DNA from: Owenia fusiformis
Taxonomy: Eukaryota; Annelida; Polychaeta; Sabellida; Oweniidae
Length of the DNA stretch: 64,000 bases
Reading direction: 5' to 3'
Assembly (NCBI GenBank): GCA_903813345.2
Contig: CAIIXF020000004.1
Coordinates: 26,043,985 to 26,107,984 of the forward strand
The position numbers and the translations under genes were made by a program. Position 1 is the first letter of the stretch; the number at the start of each line of letters is the position of its first letter. Positions 34,301 through 49,300 of the stretch are shown in pieces. The notes under the pieces were generated by a model. The model was not told the DNA's origin. It ran no database searches and saw only the letters and a program-made list of their open reading frames with translations.

Positions 34301-37300
34301 TTTTCTTTGTGAGTTACATTTTCTCTGTGAGTTACATTTTCTTTGTGAGTTACATTTTCTTTGTGAGTTACATTTTCCCCGTGAGTTAAATTTTTTCTGT
34401 GAGTTACATTTTCTCTGTGAGTTACATTTTCTCATCCAAAAAATAATTTTATTAGACTCCAGATGTCAATCTGGAGTCTATTGTTTTTGCCAGTATTCTT
34501 CTTATTAGACTCCAGATGTCAATCTGGAGTCTATTGTTTTTGCCAGTATTCTTATTATTAGACTCCAGATTGAAAATCTGGAGTCTATTGTTTTTGCCAG
34601 TATTCTTATTCTTATTCTTATTAGACTCCAGATGAAATCTGGAGTCTATTGTTTTTGCCATTATTGTTTATTATTCTTATTATTCTTATACTGATCACGT
34701 TTTCTCAACAACTATAAGGTATCTTTTCAAGACAATTATATGGTCAATTAAGGTTCAGTATCTAGTTGGTGGGAAATGGGATCAAATTTTTATCTAGGTC
34801 AAAGGTCAAGAACTAGGTCAAATCCAGTACTTTGTCACTTTTTTCGATTTTCTCGGTCGTCCTTCAATATTTCTGATCCGGGTTTTTTTCATTGTGTTCC
34901 TTATAAAAAAGTAGGAAAGCTAGGGTCGATTTTGTTTTTTGATATCTCAAACCGATTTCGAGATATCAGTGTCCGAAAACGAGGTCCAAAAAAAAGTTCT
35001 CCGAATCAAATGTCCAGGATATTAGTCTTATAGAGAATTTTCTCAGGATTCCGAATCTGAAATCCAAATTCGAATCAGACTTCCGGTTCGGAAGTTATGG
35101 CGTTTTGAAAGCTCAAAAATCGCTAAATTTGGTGCCCATGTTAAGTCAATGGGAAAAAAGATTTTTTTGAAGTGAAAAATACGAAATATAGACTGAGTTC
35201 AGCTAAATATAATGAAAGGTTTAAAAAGAATGGGACCTCAAAAGCCATCTAGCTTCAAAATTTGGACACCAAAATCCCTAGGTCAAAATCTAGGTCAAAT
35301 TCAAAGTTTTTCCTTATTTTTGCTATTCTGACACTACAGATTAATTATATTCTTCGAAATTTTGTATACATGTAGCCAAGAGTGTGCTAATAGTGTTAGC
35401 CTTTTGCCGTCAGAAAGTATTTTGCCCCACTTTTGAGATATGGTGTCCGAAAAGTAGGTCAAAATAAAAATTCGCCAAATTTAACGTATGAGTTATGAAT
35501 TAGGGGTAGAATTTTGTCAGGAATCCGAATCTTTAAATCATATTTCGATTCGACTCCTGGTTCGGGAGTTATGGCGTTTTGAAATTTCGGAAAATCGATC
35601 TGATGGTATCCTGATAGAAAGTCAAGAGTAGAGAAGAAAATATTGAAAAATTCATCCATCCTTCCTATCTGATCTTACCCTATCCTATCCTATCCTTCCT
35701 ATCTATCCTTCCTTCGTATCATTTCCTTCCTATCCTTCCTATCCTCTCCTATCATATCCTTTCTTCCTATTCTGTTCTATCCTATCCTTCTTTCTTATTC
35801 TATCCTATCGTTCCTTCCTATTCTATCCTATCCTACCTTCCTATTTTATCCATCCATCTTTTTCTGGATGACTCAGCTTATTTTGGATGACTCGGCTTAT
35901 TCTGGATGACTCGACTAAAAAAAAGTCTAGATCTGGAGTCTGAAATTGAACTCGTTCAATTTCCAAAATCTAGTTATTATTCTTCTTCGGGAGTTTTTTC
36001 AGTAACTATGGGGTATCCAGTAAAGACCATAATACAGTTTATTTAGGTTCAGTATCTAGTTGGTGGGAAATTGAGTCAAATTTTTATCTAGGTCAAAGGT
36101 CAAGAACTAGGTCAAATCCAGTACTTTATCACTTTTTTCGATTTTCTCGGTTGTCCTTCAATATTTTTGATCCGGGTTTTTTTCATTGTGTTCCTTATAA
36201 AAAAGTAGGAAACCTAGGGTCGATTTAGTTTTTTGATATCTCAAACCGATTTCGAGATATCGGTGTCCGAAAACGATGTCCAAAAAAAATTTCTCCGAAT
36301 CAAATGTCCAGGATATCAGTCTTATAGGAAATTTTCTCAGGATTCCGAATCTGAAAACGAAATTTAGATCAGACTTCCGGTTCTGAAGTTATGGCGTTTT
36401 GAAAGCTCAAAAATCGCTAAATTTTGAGCCCATGTTAAGTCAATGGGAAAAAAGATTTTTTTGAAGTGAAAAATACGAAATATAGACTAAGTTCAGCTAA
36501 ATATAATGAAAGCCTTTAAAAGAATGAGACCTCAAAAGCCATCTAGCTTTAAAATTTGGACACCAAAATGCCTAGGTCAAAATCTAGGTCAAATTCAAAG
36601 TTTTTTCTTATTTTTGCGATTCTGACACTACACTTTAATTATATTCTTCGAAATTGTGTATACATGTAGCCAAGAGTGTGCTAATAGCGTTAGCCTTTTG
36701 CCGTCAGAAAGTATTTTGACCCACTTTTGAGATATGGTGTCCGAGAAGTAGGTCAAAATAAAAAGTTCTCCAAATTTAACATTTGAGTTATGAATTAAGA
36801 ATAGAATTTTCTCAGAAATCCGAATCTGCAAACCAAATTTCGATCCGACTTCCGGTTCCGAAGTTATGGCGTGTCCAAAAAGTAGGTCAAAATAAAAATT
36901 CGCCAAATTTAATGTATGAGTTATGAATTAGGGGTAGAATTTTGTCAGGAATCCGAATGTTTAAATCAAATTTAGATCCGACTTCCAGTTCGGAAGTTAT
37001 GGCGTTTTGAAATTTGGGAAAATCGATCTGATGGTATCCTGATAGAAAGTCAAGAGTAGAGAAGAAAATATTGAAAAATTCATCCATCCTTCCTATCTGA
37101 TCCTATCCTATCCTTCCTTCGTATCCTTTCCTTCCTATCCTCTCCTATCATATCCTTTCTTCCTATTCTGTTCTATCCTAACCTTCTTTCTTATTCTATC
37201 CTATCGTTCCTTCCCATTCTATCCTATCCTACCTTCCTGTTTTATCCATCTATCTTATTCTGGATGACTCAGCTTATTCTGGATGACTCGGCTTATTTTA

Positions 37301-40300
37301 GATGACTGGGCTTAAAAAAGTCTGGATCTGGAGTCTGAAATTGAACTTCGTTCAATTTCCCAAGTCTAGTTATTCTTCTTATTCTTATTATTCTTTGGGA
37401 GTTTTTTCAATAACTATGAGGTATCCAGTAAGTACCATAATACAGTTTATTTAGGTTCAGTATCTAGTTGGTGGGAAATTGGGTCAAATTTTGATCTAGG
37501 TCAAAGGTCAAGAACTAGGTCAAATCCAGTACTTTGTCACTTTTTTCGATTTTCTCGGTCGTCCTTCAATATTTTTGATCCGGGTTTTTTTCATTGTGTT
37601 CCTCATAAAAAAGTAGAAAAGCTAGGGTCGATTTAGTTTTTTTGCATCTCAAACCGATTTCGAGATATCAGTGTCCGAAAACGAGGTCCAAAAAAAGGTT
37701 CTCCGAATCCAATGTCCAGGATATCAGTCTTATAGGAAATTTTCTCAAGATTCCGAATCTGAAAACCAAATTTCGATTTGACTTCCGGTTCAGAAGTTAT
37801 GGCGTTTTGAAAATTCAAAAATCGCTAAATTTGGTGCCCCATGTTAATTCAATGGGAAAAATTATTTTTTTGAAGTGTAAAATACGAGATATAGACTAAG
37901 CACAGCTAAACATAATGGATGCCCATAAAAGAAAGGGACCTCAAAACCTTCTTTTCATAAAAATTTGGACACCAAAATGCCTAGGTCAAAATCTAGGTCA
38001 AATTCAAAGTTTTTCCTTATTTTTGCGATTCTGACACTACACTTTAATTATATTCTTCGAAATTTTGTATACATGTAGCCAAGACTGTGCTAATAGTGTT
38101 AGCCTTTTGCCGTCAGAAAGTATTTTGACCCACTTTTGAGATATGGTGTCCGAAAAGTAGGTCAAAATAAAAAATTCTCCAAATTTAACGTATGAGTTAT
38201 GAATTAAGGCTAAAACTTTCTCAGAAATCCGAATCTGCAAACCAAATTTCGACCCGACTTCCGGTTCCGAAGTTATGGCGTGTCCAAAAAGTAGGTCAAA
38301 ATAAAAATTCGCCAAATTTAACGTATGAGTTATGAATTAGGGGTAGAATTTTGTCAGGAATACGAATCTTCAAACCAAATTTAGATCCGACTTCCGGTTC
38401 GGAAGTTATCGCGTTTTGAAATTTCAGAAAATCGATCTGATGGTATCCTGATAGAAAGTCAAGAGTAGAGAAGAAAATATTGAAAAATTCATCCATTCTT
38501 CCTATCTGATCCTATCCTATCCTTCCTATCTATCCTTCCTTCGTATCCTTTCCTTCCTATCCTCTCCTATCATATCCTTTCTTCCTATTCTGTTCTATCC
38601 TATCCTTTTTTCTTATACTATCGTTCCTTCCCATTCTATCCTATCCTACCTTCCTATTTTATCCATCCATCTTATTCTGGATGACTCGGCTTATTTTAGA
38701 TGACTGGGCTTAAAAAAAGTCTAGATCTGGAGTCTGAAATTGAACTTCGTTCAATTTCCAAAGTCTAGTTATTCTTATTAGACTCCAGATGTCAATCTGG
38801 AGTCTATTGTTTTTGCCAGTATTCTTCTTTATTATTCTTTAGACGATTTTTCTATAACTATAAGGTATCCAGTAAAGACCATTATACAGTTCATTTAGGT
38901 TCAGTATCTAGTTGGTGGGAAATTGGGTCAATTTTTTATCTAGGTCAAAGGTCAAGAACTAGGTCAAATCTTACATTTTCAACCTTCTGTCCATTATCTT
39001 CGTTGTTATTTATCGAAACGTCTTTGTCTTTTTTCATCATGTAGCTTAGAAACAACCCTTTCATGATGTGCCATCCATTTTTTGATTACTCTTACCTATT
39101 TTGAAATATGGCGTCCAGAAAGTAGGTCGAAATTAGAGGTTTCTCAAATTTAACATATGAGTTGTGAACTAAGGAAAGAATTTCCCCAGGAATCCGAATC
39201 TGCAAACCAAATTTCGATCCGACTTCCGGTTCGGAAGTTATGGCGTTTTAAAAGCTCAAAAATTTGGTGCCCATGTTAAGTCAATGGGAAAAAAGATTTT
39301 TTTGAAGTGAGAAATACGAAATATAGGCTGAGTTCAGCTTAATTTAATGAAAGCCTTCAAAAGAAGGGGACCTCAAAAGCCAGTTAGTTTCAAAATTTGG
39401 ACACCAAAATGCCTAGGTCAAAATCTAGGTCAAATTCAAAGGTTTTCCTTATTTTTGCGATTCTGACACTACACTTCAATTATATTCTTCGAAATTGTGT
39501 ATACATGTAGCCAAGAGTGTGCTAATAGTGTTAGCCTTTTGCCGTCAGAAAGTATTTTGACCCACTTTTGAGATATGGTGTCCGAAAAGTAGGTCAAAAT
39601 AAAAAAATCCCCAAATTTAACGTATGAGTTATGAATTAGGGGTAGCATTTTGTCAGGAATCCGAATCTGCAAACCAAATTTCGATCCGACTTCCAGTTCG
39701 GAAGTTATGGCGTGTCCAAAAAGTAGGTCAAAATAAAAAATCTCCAAATTTAACGTATGAGTTATGAATTAGGGGTAGAATTTTGTCAGGAATCCGAATC
39801 TGTAAACCAAATTTCGATCTGCCGGTTCGGAAGTTATGGCGTTTTGAAATTTCGGAAAAATCGATCTGATGGTATCCTGATAGAAAGTCAAGAGTAGAGA
39901 AGAAAATATTGAAAAATTCATCCATCCTTCCTATCTGATCCTATCCTATCCTTCCTATCTATCCTTCCTTCGTATCTTTTCCTTCCTATCCTATCCTATC
40001 ATATCCTTTCTTCCTATTCAATCCTATCTTTCTTTCTTATTCTATCCTATCGTCCCCTCCTATTCTATCCTATCCTACCTTCCTATTTTATCCATCCATC
40101 TTTTTCTGGATGACTCAGCTTATTCTGGATGACTCGGCTTATTTTGGATGACTCGGCTAAAAAGGTCTGAATCTGGAGTCTGAAATTGAACTCGTTCAAT
40201 TTCCAAAGTCTAGTTCTTATTATTCTTTAGGAGTTTTTTCAATAACTATGAGGTATCCAGTAAGGACCATAATACAGTTTATTTAGGTTCAGTATCTAGT

Positions 40301-43300
40301 TGGTGGGAAATTGGGTCAATTTTTTATCTAGGTCAAAGGTCAAGAACTAGGTCAAATCCAGTACTTTGTCACTTTTTTCGATTTTCTCGGTCGTCCTTCA
40401 ATATTTTGGATCCGGGTTTTTTTCATTGTGTTCCTCATAAAAAAGTAGAAAATCTAGGGTCGATTTAGTTTTTTGGTATCTCAAACCGATTTCGAGATAT
40501 CAGTGTCCGAAAACGAGGTCCAAAAAAAAGTTCTCCGAATCCAATGTCCAGGATATCAGTCTTATAGGAAATTTTCTCAGGATTCCGAATCTGAAAACTA
40601 AATTTCGATCTGACTTCCGGTTCGGAAGTTATGGCGTTTTGAAAATTCAAAAATCGCTAAATTTGGTGCCCCATGTTAATTCAATGGGAAAAAATATTTT
40701 TTTGAAGTGTAAAATACGAGATATAGACTAAGCACAGCTAAACATAATGGAAGCCAATAGAAGAAAGGGACCTCAAAACCTTCTTTTCATAAAAATTTGG
40801 ACACCAAAATGCCTAGGTCAAAATCTAGGTCAAATTCAAAGTTTTTCCTTATTTTTGCGATTCTGACACTACAGATTAATTATATTCTTCGAAATTTTGT
40901 ATACATGTAGCCAAGAGTGTGCTAATAGTGTTAGCCTTTTGCCGTCAGAAAGTATTTTGACCCACTTTTGAGATATGGTGTCCGAAAAGTAGGTCAAAAT
41001 AAAAAATTCTCCAAATTTAACGTTTGAGTTATGAATTAAGTATAGAATTTTCTCAGGAATCCGAATCTGCAAATCAAATTTCGATCCGACTTCCGGTTCG
41101 GAAGTTATGACATTTTGAAAGCTCAAAAATCGCTAAATTTGGTGCCCCATGTTATGTCACTGGGATAAAAGATTTTTTTGAAGTGTAAAATACGAGATAT
41201 AGACTAAGTACAGCTTAAAATAATGAAAGACTATGAAAGAAGGGGACCTCGAAGGCTACCCAACTTCAAAATTTGGACACCAAAATCCCTAGGTCAAAAT
41301 CTAGGTCAAATTCATAGTTTTTCCTTATTTTTGCGATTCTGACACTATATTTAAATGATTTGCTTCAAAATTTTGTATACAGGTAGGAAAGAGTGTGCTG
41401 ATAGTGTTAGCCTTTTGCCGTCAGAAAGTATTCCGACCCACTTTTAAGATATGGTGTCCGAAAAGTAGGTCCAAAAAAAAAGTTCTCCAAATTTAATATA
41501 TGAGTTATGAATTAAGGGTAGAATTTTCTCAGGAATTCGAGTCTGCAAACCAAATTTCGATCCGACTTCCGGTTCCGAAGTAATGGCGTGTCCAAAAAGT
41601 AGGTCAAAATAAAAATTCGCCAAATTTAACGTATGAGTTATGAATTAGGGGAAGAATTTTGTCAGGAATCCGAAACTTTAAATCAAATTTAGATCCGACT
41701 TCCGTTTCGGAAGTTATGGCGTTTTGAAATTTCGGAAAATCGATCTGATGGTATCCTGATAGAAAGTCAAGAGTAGAGAAGAAAATATTGAAAAATTCAT
41801 CCATCCTTCCTATCTGATCCTATCCTATCCTTCCTATCAATCCTTCCTTCGTATCCTTTCCTTGCTATCCTTCCTATCCTCTCCTATCATATCCTTTCTT
41901 CATATTCTGTTCTATCCTATTCTTCTTTCTTATTCTATCCTATCGTTCCTTCCCATTCTATCCTATCCTACCTTCCTATTTTATCCATCCATCTTATTCT
42001 GGATGACTCAGCTTATTCTGGATGACTCGGCTTATTTTAGATGACTAGGCTTAAAAAAGTCTAGATCTGGAGTCTGAAATTGAACTTCGTTCAATTTCCA
42101 AAGTCTAGTTAATATTGCATTTTAAGAACTTTTTTTGCACAAGCAAACAAGCAACTCTCGCATAGGTAACCGGTCCTTACTTCGAAAACGTCTAAAAAAT
42201 GGGAAATATGTTATCTACAGCACAAATAGTTTGTAAAATCCATACCTTATTCAAATAAAACGTTATTCTTAAAAAGAAACGATTTACGTCTTTGGGCCAC
42301 CCATCCAAAGTAATGTAACATTATATAAGTACACATTAACAACAAGATGTGTGACAATTACAGAATTCATATATTGTACATTTTGTAGTTGATAATAAGG
42401 ACGACGTCCCCAAGCTAGAACTAACTGGTACAGGGGTCTGCACAAATCAAAGATGGAGGGAAGGCATATACTGTATCCGCCAAAGTATCCGTTACAATGG
42501 TTATCCAGTCTACAAGCAAATGATCGGAAACGAGTATCTTTACTTTAAGAATGAAAACTGGGTTGTTGGGCCCGAAGTCGGTGGGGATAACTTTGGCATT
42601 CAGGTAAATATGGAAACAGCAAATCTCATGTGCTTTGATGGCGTTCAATGGGTCACTGAATTAAATCTTGCGTTGGAAGAATCACAATTGTGCAAGAACA
42701 TTTGGGCAAGCGGGCTTGACACGACGGGAGGAAACGCAGCTCTAAATGGGATGTATACTAGAGGAGAAGATGGCGTGTATACAAAAGTAGGAAACACAGC
42801 AATTACCATATATAAAACGGCTACTGGTTGGGAAATTAGTACGTCAGATAATACATATGATTTTGCATTTGGATCAACGGAAATGGATATAACTCTTGTT
42901 CCAAACACTTGGACTATAGGCTCAGACATTGTGAAATTTGAATGTTATTTTGGACCAGAACCTTGTGAGAGAGTATTCGTGGACGGCAGTGACACAAGGC
43001 GTGGTAACATGGGTTTCTTCAAACTCGAGGGATCCTTGCACCAAAGAACCCCTTTGTACATTCACGAGTTTGGTGAACGGCATCTCTACCGTACTGAAGT
43101 TGATTCCTCGTCCAAGTTTTGGGTAATAGGAAAAGGGCTGACTAGCTACACCCAGGAAATACGTGTATCAACGACTGCCCTTGTTCCAAATAATATCAGT
43201 CCAGCTGACCAGTGGGAAGTTATCGACGGGAGTTGGGATAACTGGTTTCCGAAACCTGTGACAGCTGAATGCGTAGAAGCCAGTGGTAAGTATTATGTAT

Positions 43301-46300
43301 ACTCACAAATGCGCCGATAGGCAGTTACCAGTTTTTTCCACAAATCGGATGCAGATTTTATTATCACCTTCCGATAAAAAATCCAAATTCACCTGAAACT
43401 ATACTATTATTTCAAAATGAATGTACTGCTTTGATTATCACATCGATGTATTTAAGTTCAACAAGTTAAACCCAATACCACGGCTTTCATTAAATTAATC
43501 TGAATGTTCGTGTTGCCATGATTGGGCTTAACTTTCGTGCTATGCTTTCATTGGTAGCAAATTCTCACAATCAGTTATTACTTAAGGCGAAGCTAAATTA
43601 AAAAAAAGTACAAAAAATGACTGCCATCTATTTTTGATGAAGACACATGTTTTTAAAATCTGTTTACCTTGTATATGAATTGCATATCTTGACTAAAGAA
43701 ACATGTCGAAGTTAACATCACACATAAACGAACTTTTCAAAACTATGAATTGGAGGTACATGGATCCCCAAAGCTAGCACGAAGAGTGTGAAGTGAGGCC
43801 ATTTTTTGAAAGTTTCATGGAGTACCTTTGTAACAGTCACACATTTGCAAGAGTCAAAAATTTCTACAAATCATCTTACCTTTCCCAGGAACTTCCTGAT
43901 TAATCCTCATACAAATTTTGTGACTACACCGAGTGGCATGGACTATCCCTTGCATATTTTATATATTACAGTATAATTATCATAATAGATACATGATAGC
44001 GGCTATAGAATGATAAACAATGGATACATGACGAATGATAACTCTGGACTAAAATAATAGTTCCAGCAAACAAAATGGTGGACATGAAATATTTAGAATT
44101 CACAATGGTTTGAGCTTTATTATACTCTAACAACGCAAGAGTACACATTTTCATGCTCCTTCGTTGTTCCTTGGTAAGGTAAGATGATATGTGGAAATTT
44201 TGGATTCTTGCAAATGTGTGACTGTTGTAAGGCTACTCCTTAAAACTTTCAGAAAATAGCCTACCGTGGGTTTAAAATGATGATATCCCGGGGATGATAT
44301 TAAACTGATGTTAACGCCATTTTCACGATTTCAAATTTTACTTTGCGCATGCGTAGCTCTGAGAGAGCACGTGTTTATGTTTGTTCACGTGATTGCATCC
44401 TGCAATTTGATTGGAGATGATGTAGGAGATGACGTAAACGGGAATACGACAGAATATGAAAGAATTATGGGAGCTACTCACTTCTTCTGCCTTTTAAGAG
44501 CAATTAGTATATGTTTTTTACAACTTTACTGCATTCTATGTATAATATAAACTGATTTGGATAAGGATAACTAGCTCACTGACTAAAGGTTATGTACCAA
44601 TTAATAAGTGTATTTGGAGGATTTTTCTATAGCTATTGTGTAGCAAAGAAACAAAGAATGTAAAATATTTATATCTAAAGTATGACCTGAATCGACCTCA
44701 AACTTGATATTTCCACATCTGATGAGATATACCATTTGTGTCACTGGACCAATTTCCATTTCCATTTCTAACCTTCTTGACTTTGATATTCAAAGAATGA
44801 CGGACGGACGGACGGATTCTCAATATCCCCCTTGAACTTCGTTTGGTGGGATAATTATTAATGGATGTACTTGGACAATTTCCATTTAACCTTCTTGACT
44901 TTGATATTTAAACAGTGACGGACGGACGGATTCTCAATATCCCCCTTGAACTTCGTTCGGTGGGATAATTATTAATGGATATAGTGGACCAATTTTCATC
45001 TAAAAAAATTTATATTTAATTTAAAATGTATTCAGTAAAATGATTTACGTAACATATACTAGTATATTTTAATACAAAAGATTACTTACTCATCATTATG
45101 ATTTTATATCATCGGTCTTTTGAGTGTTACGTAATCATTCTTTTATTATACTACTTGTTTGGTTGCACTATTTCCTATTTTGAATATATTTTCTATGTAA
45201 TATGTACATATTTTAGTCAAGCAGCCCCCGTGTGACGAAATATTCATATCCATAAATGGGGATACTGGTGATGTTCAACAAACAGGAAGACTTGGTCTAT
45301 ACAAACTACAAGCCGATGAATACAAAAACCGACCAGCATATGCGTCCATTGGGAATACAAACTACTTATTCTACACAGAATCTGGCACCTGGTATATAAG
45401 TGGTAGTTTAGGAAGCGGAGGGCGTGCAATCGACTTTAGACAAGCCGTTGAATACCCACAAGAGTTTACCGTAACACCAGTAGGGTATGACGGTAGTTCT
45501 TTCGTACCAATGACCGGAGTGGGAGTTACTTGTCTAATACGTACGTTACTTTTTATAGCTTCTTTTGCAGTTCTAGACAAATTATTCAAATTTTTATCCT
45601 TGACTTGTCATCGTTACCCTCTTTTCTCTGGACATGGTTACCATAATGTGTTTAAAACCCATTTAACCCCTCTTGTTTTTGTTTTAAAGTTCTTTAATTA
45701 TCTTTAAAATTAAATGTAGAAGTATATTTGATCATTAGCACAGAACTCAAAAATTAATTAAGAGACAAAAATGTATCCAAAACTTACCTTACATAAATAT
45801 GGTAACAAAACATACGGATCTTAATCATCACTAAACTTTTAGGAAAATCAAAAAATTGCCAAATTCCTTCACTTAATGATTCTCATGGCAGTCCTCACTT
45901 GGACAGTCGAAGTAGGGCAAATCTTTTTCTTTCTCATTTTATTGAAAAATATCACATCAATGAAGATAATGGGCATTTTATTCTAAATCCAAAAACACAA
46001 GCAGTTTTTGACATTTTATCAACACATGAAAAGGAAATTTATGATATACTCTTCTCACTTGATATAAATAAGGCAATTGGGCCACACATGATAAGCAATC
46101 TAATGATGAAAATAGCCGCTCCATCTCTTTCTCCAATTCTTTCCAAATTATTTAATACAATTTTTCGTCTCAATAAATCCTCAAAATTTGGAAAGTGGGA
46201 AATGTTGTTCCAATACACAAAAGGGGGATAAACAAATGTTCAAAATTTTTCGGCCAATTACTTTGTTAAGCTGCCTGACAAAAGTAGCCTAACGCTGCGT

Positions 46301-49300
46301 TGCTTTTAAAAAGCTATTTGATCTGAGTCAAAATGCCTTATTTTATACAATGCAAAGTCGATTTTTACCACATCATAGCTCACAGCTTCAACTCTTAAGT
46401 ATTATAAATTATATTACTGAACAACTCGAGAGCGAAGTTATGGTTTGCGGAGTTTTCTTGGACATAAGCGCAGCTTTTGATTCCCTTTCCGCATAGTCTT
46501 TTAACAGAAAAATTAAAACCTATGGAATTCGGCCAAATGTGTTGTCCTTTCTGAAATCATACCTTTCGAACAGACAAATTAGGGTTAGCATCTCTGACCT
46601 TTCAGAACCTAATTTTTGAAATGCAGGAGTTCCTCAAGGCTCAATTTTAGGCCCCTCTTATTTCTATTATACATAAATGACCTCCCAGATTACCTTATCA
46701 GTAAATGTTTCATATATGCAGATGGAGCCTCTATTTACCAATCTTTTGCAAGTAAAAATGTAGCTGAAAAGAACAATATTTTGCAACAAGACTTAAATTC
46801 TATTTCACAATTTTCAAAAACATGGAAACTCTATTTCAAAGTTTGTAAAAGTAAAGATCTAATATTTTCAAACCCACGTAAAACTTTTGTACAATCACCT
46901 GATCTTAAATTAGGTGATAACTTTATTCCGCGTGTTGACCATCATAAGCATCTAGGTTTTACACTTGACAAACATTTGACTTTCGAAAATCACATTAAAG
47001 AAATTGGAAACAAAATTGATAAGAAACTAAATCTGCTTAAATCTCTTAGTCGAAAGAGAGGTGGAAAACACCTAGAATTCATGTTTAAATCCTTTATCTT
47101 AACTTTATTTGACTATTGTGATATTATCTATGGATCTTAAATTGCTTAACAGTCCAAACTCGCCAATGTTATCTGAATGGAGAAAGATGCACAGATATGT
47201 TCTTATGTATAGTCCATATCTCAAAACGTATTAAGACCCATTTTTCAAAAACTACATTATTTTTTACATATTCAATTCTAATATAAAAATGATTTGTTTA
47301 TACCATTTACATCGCCAATATTGAGAAAAGTAATATCAAAATCATGGTTGAGAAACCTAAAATATACACTCAAAATTTATTTCATATAATCTTCTGTAGC
47401 AATATGTACTCCAAATTGTAAAAGGGGAGATTTAGCTTTTACAAATATTTGTGACCCCTGCTAATGACACGCATAATTCAGCCCAAAAGCCCGAGGAATA
47501 TTGACCGTCTATAATAAAAAAAGAATACTGGACATGTGTAAGTATGTAAATATTTGGTATTCGGAGCACTATTATAAGTTAATGAATGATTTGAAGTACA
47601 ATAAAGGATATATTCTGCTCGAGAAATTCCGTATTGGAGCGAGACGAAGTCGAGTGCCAATACAGAATATCGAGACAGAATATATCATGTATTGCACTTC
47701 AAATCATTCTCTAACGTTTTTATCGTGTGATCCTCTGTATTGCTACTGAGAATGTCCCCTCCGTACCAATATTTTCTGTATTGCGACGGAATTGATCAAT
47801 GGGGACAATCTCAGTAGCAATACAGATTGGTACAGCACAAGAACTGACCAATCAGAAGGCTTCATTTTACAGATCATACGATAAATTGTGTTACCAGCTC
47901 CTTAATTAGGCGTCCTAGGAATTTCATACCATGGACTATATTTTCCAGCTAGTGCATCTTGCGAGTCAGTACAACTTACGTCTGGTTTAGCATTTTTGGA
48001 AGGTACTTACTCAAAAAACACGGACCTGTACGATGAAAGACCGACGTATAAAAAAGATGGGGTCGAGAAATACATTTATTATCTTGCAATCTATAAACGC
48101 TGGAATATTGGTTCAATCATTGGAGCCACCTCGATTAACGCGTTGGTATCTAGTATTGCGATGAGCCCTACGGATATAAGCCCCGTGTGGAGGATTTATT
48201 CAGGTAGCTGGCAGGATGATCCCACTATGGAAGCAGCATGTTTAGACGGTAATTACTTTCTATTTTGTTCCTAAATGTTCATTGGTTGAGTACCCTGACC
48301 AGACAAAGTCTTTTTTAGAGTTGTGTAATATCAAAAGGGAATATGTAACGTGTTGCGTCGAACACAGTTCCATAATTCTATCCAACTTCTCATCTCGGTT
48401 TGAGATTCGATACGCCCCGGTGAGTTAGTACCGCGTGGTCTCGTTAGCTTTGAGCATGTCTCGTTTTTAACGGTAAAGCTAAAGTTACAAGTAGGTGTTC
48501 ACAGTGACGCCTTCACTGAAAAGTATTTTCGTTTAAAACTTGAAGAATTGAACATGAACTATTTGCAAGTGACCTAAATGACATAAATTCTCATTGAATT
48601 TTACAATCTAATGCTCAGATAATTATAACGAATGGTCAAAAATTCAAACACAGTGCAAAGGTCGTTTTGCTATAGTAGTCTATAGATGAATTCAACATAA
48701 TTTGATAAATTAGGAACTAGAAGCATGAATTCAATCCTTATTATTTTTTACACAACATCATCGAATATATTGTTACTATTGCTACAGCACCAACGACAAC
48801 AACGGCAGCCCCGACGACAACAACGGCGGCACAAACGACAACAACGGCGGCACAAACGACAACAACGGCAGCACCAACTACAACAACGGCAGCACCAACG
48901 ACAACAACGGCAGCCCCGACGACAACAACGGCAGCACCAACTACAACAACGGCAGCACCAACTACAACAACGGCAGCACCGACGACAACAACGGCAGCCC
49001 CGACGACAACAACGGCAGCCCCGACGACAACAACGGCGGCACCAACGACAACAACGGCAGCCCCGACGACAACAACGGCGGCACCAACGACAACAACGGC
49101 AGCACCAACTACAACAACGGCAGCACCAACGACAACAACGGCAGCCCCGACGACAACAACGGCAGCACCAACGACAACAACGGCAGCACCAACGACAACA
49201 ACGGCAGCCCCGACGACAACAACGGCAGCCCCGACGACAACAACGGCGGCACCAACGACAACAACGGCAGCACCAACGACAACAACGGCAGCACCAACGA

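Larger units (their letters stand above)
43286..45216. other. Intron 10: foldback, dispersed repeats, Helitron-like ends
   Basis: Besides the foldback at 43795-44264, two 5' ends of the 14587-type element lie at about 44798-44864 and 44917-44972, minus orientation (CCCCCTTGAACTTCGTTYGG then TGGGATAATTATTA). A stretch near 43370-43440 resembles 22225-22290 (AAATTCACCTGA, AATGTACTG). No exon was found. Confidence 0.55.

Noticed and set aside
35459-42044. Recurrent 60-92-residue frames in the Helitron-like units as a gene family
   Set aside because: They recur because the DNA repeats. Frames differ in length between units, overlap microsatellites and include no helicase or Rep motif.
34218-42108. 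CRISPR-like array
   Set aside because: Repeats are contiguous or very long, lack unique spacers of constant size, and the genome is eukaryotic.
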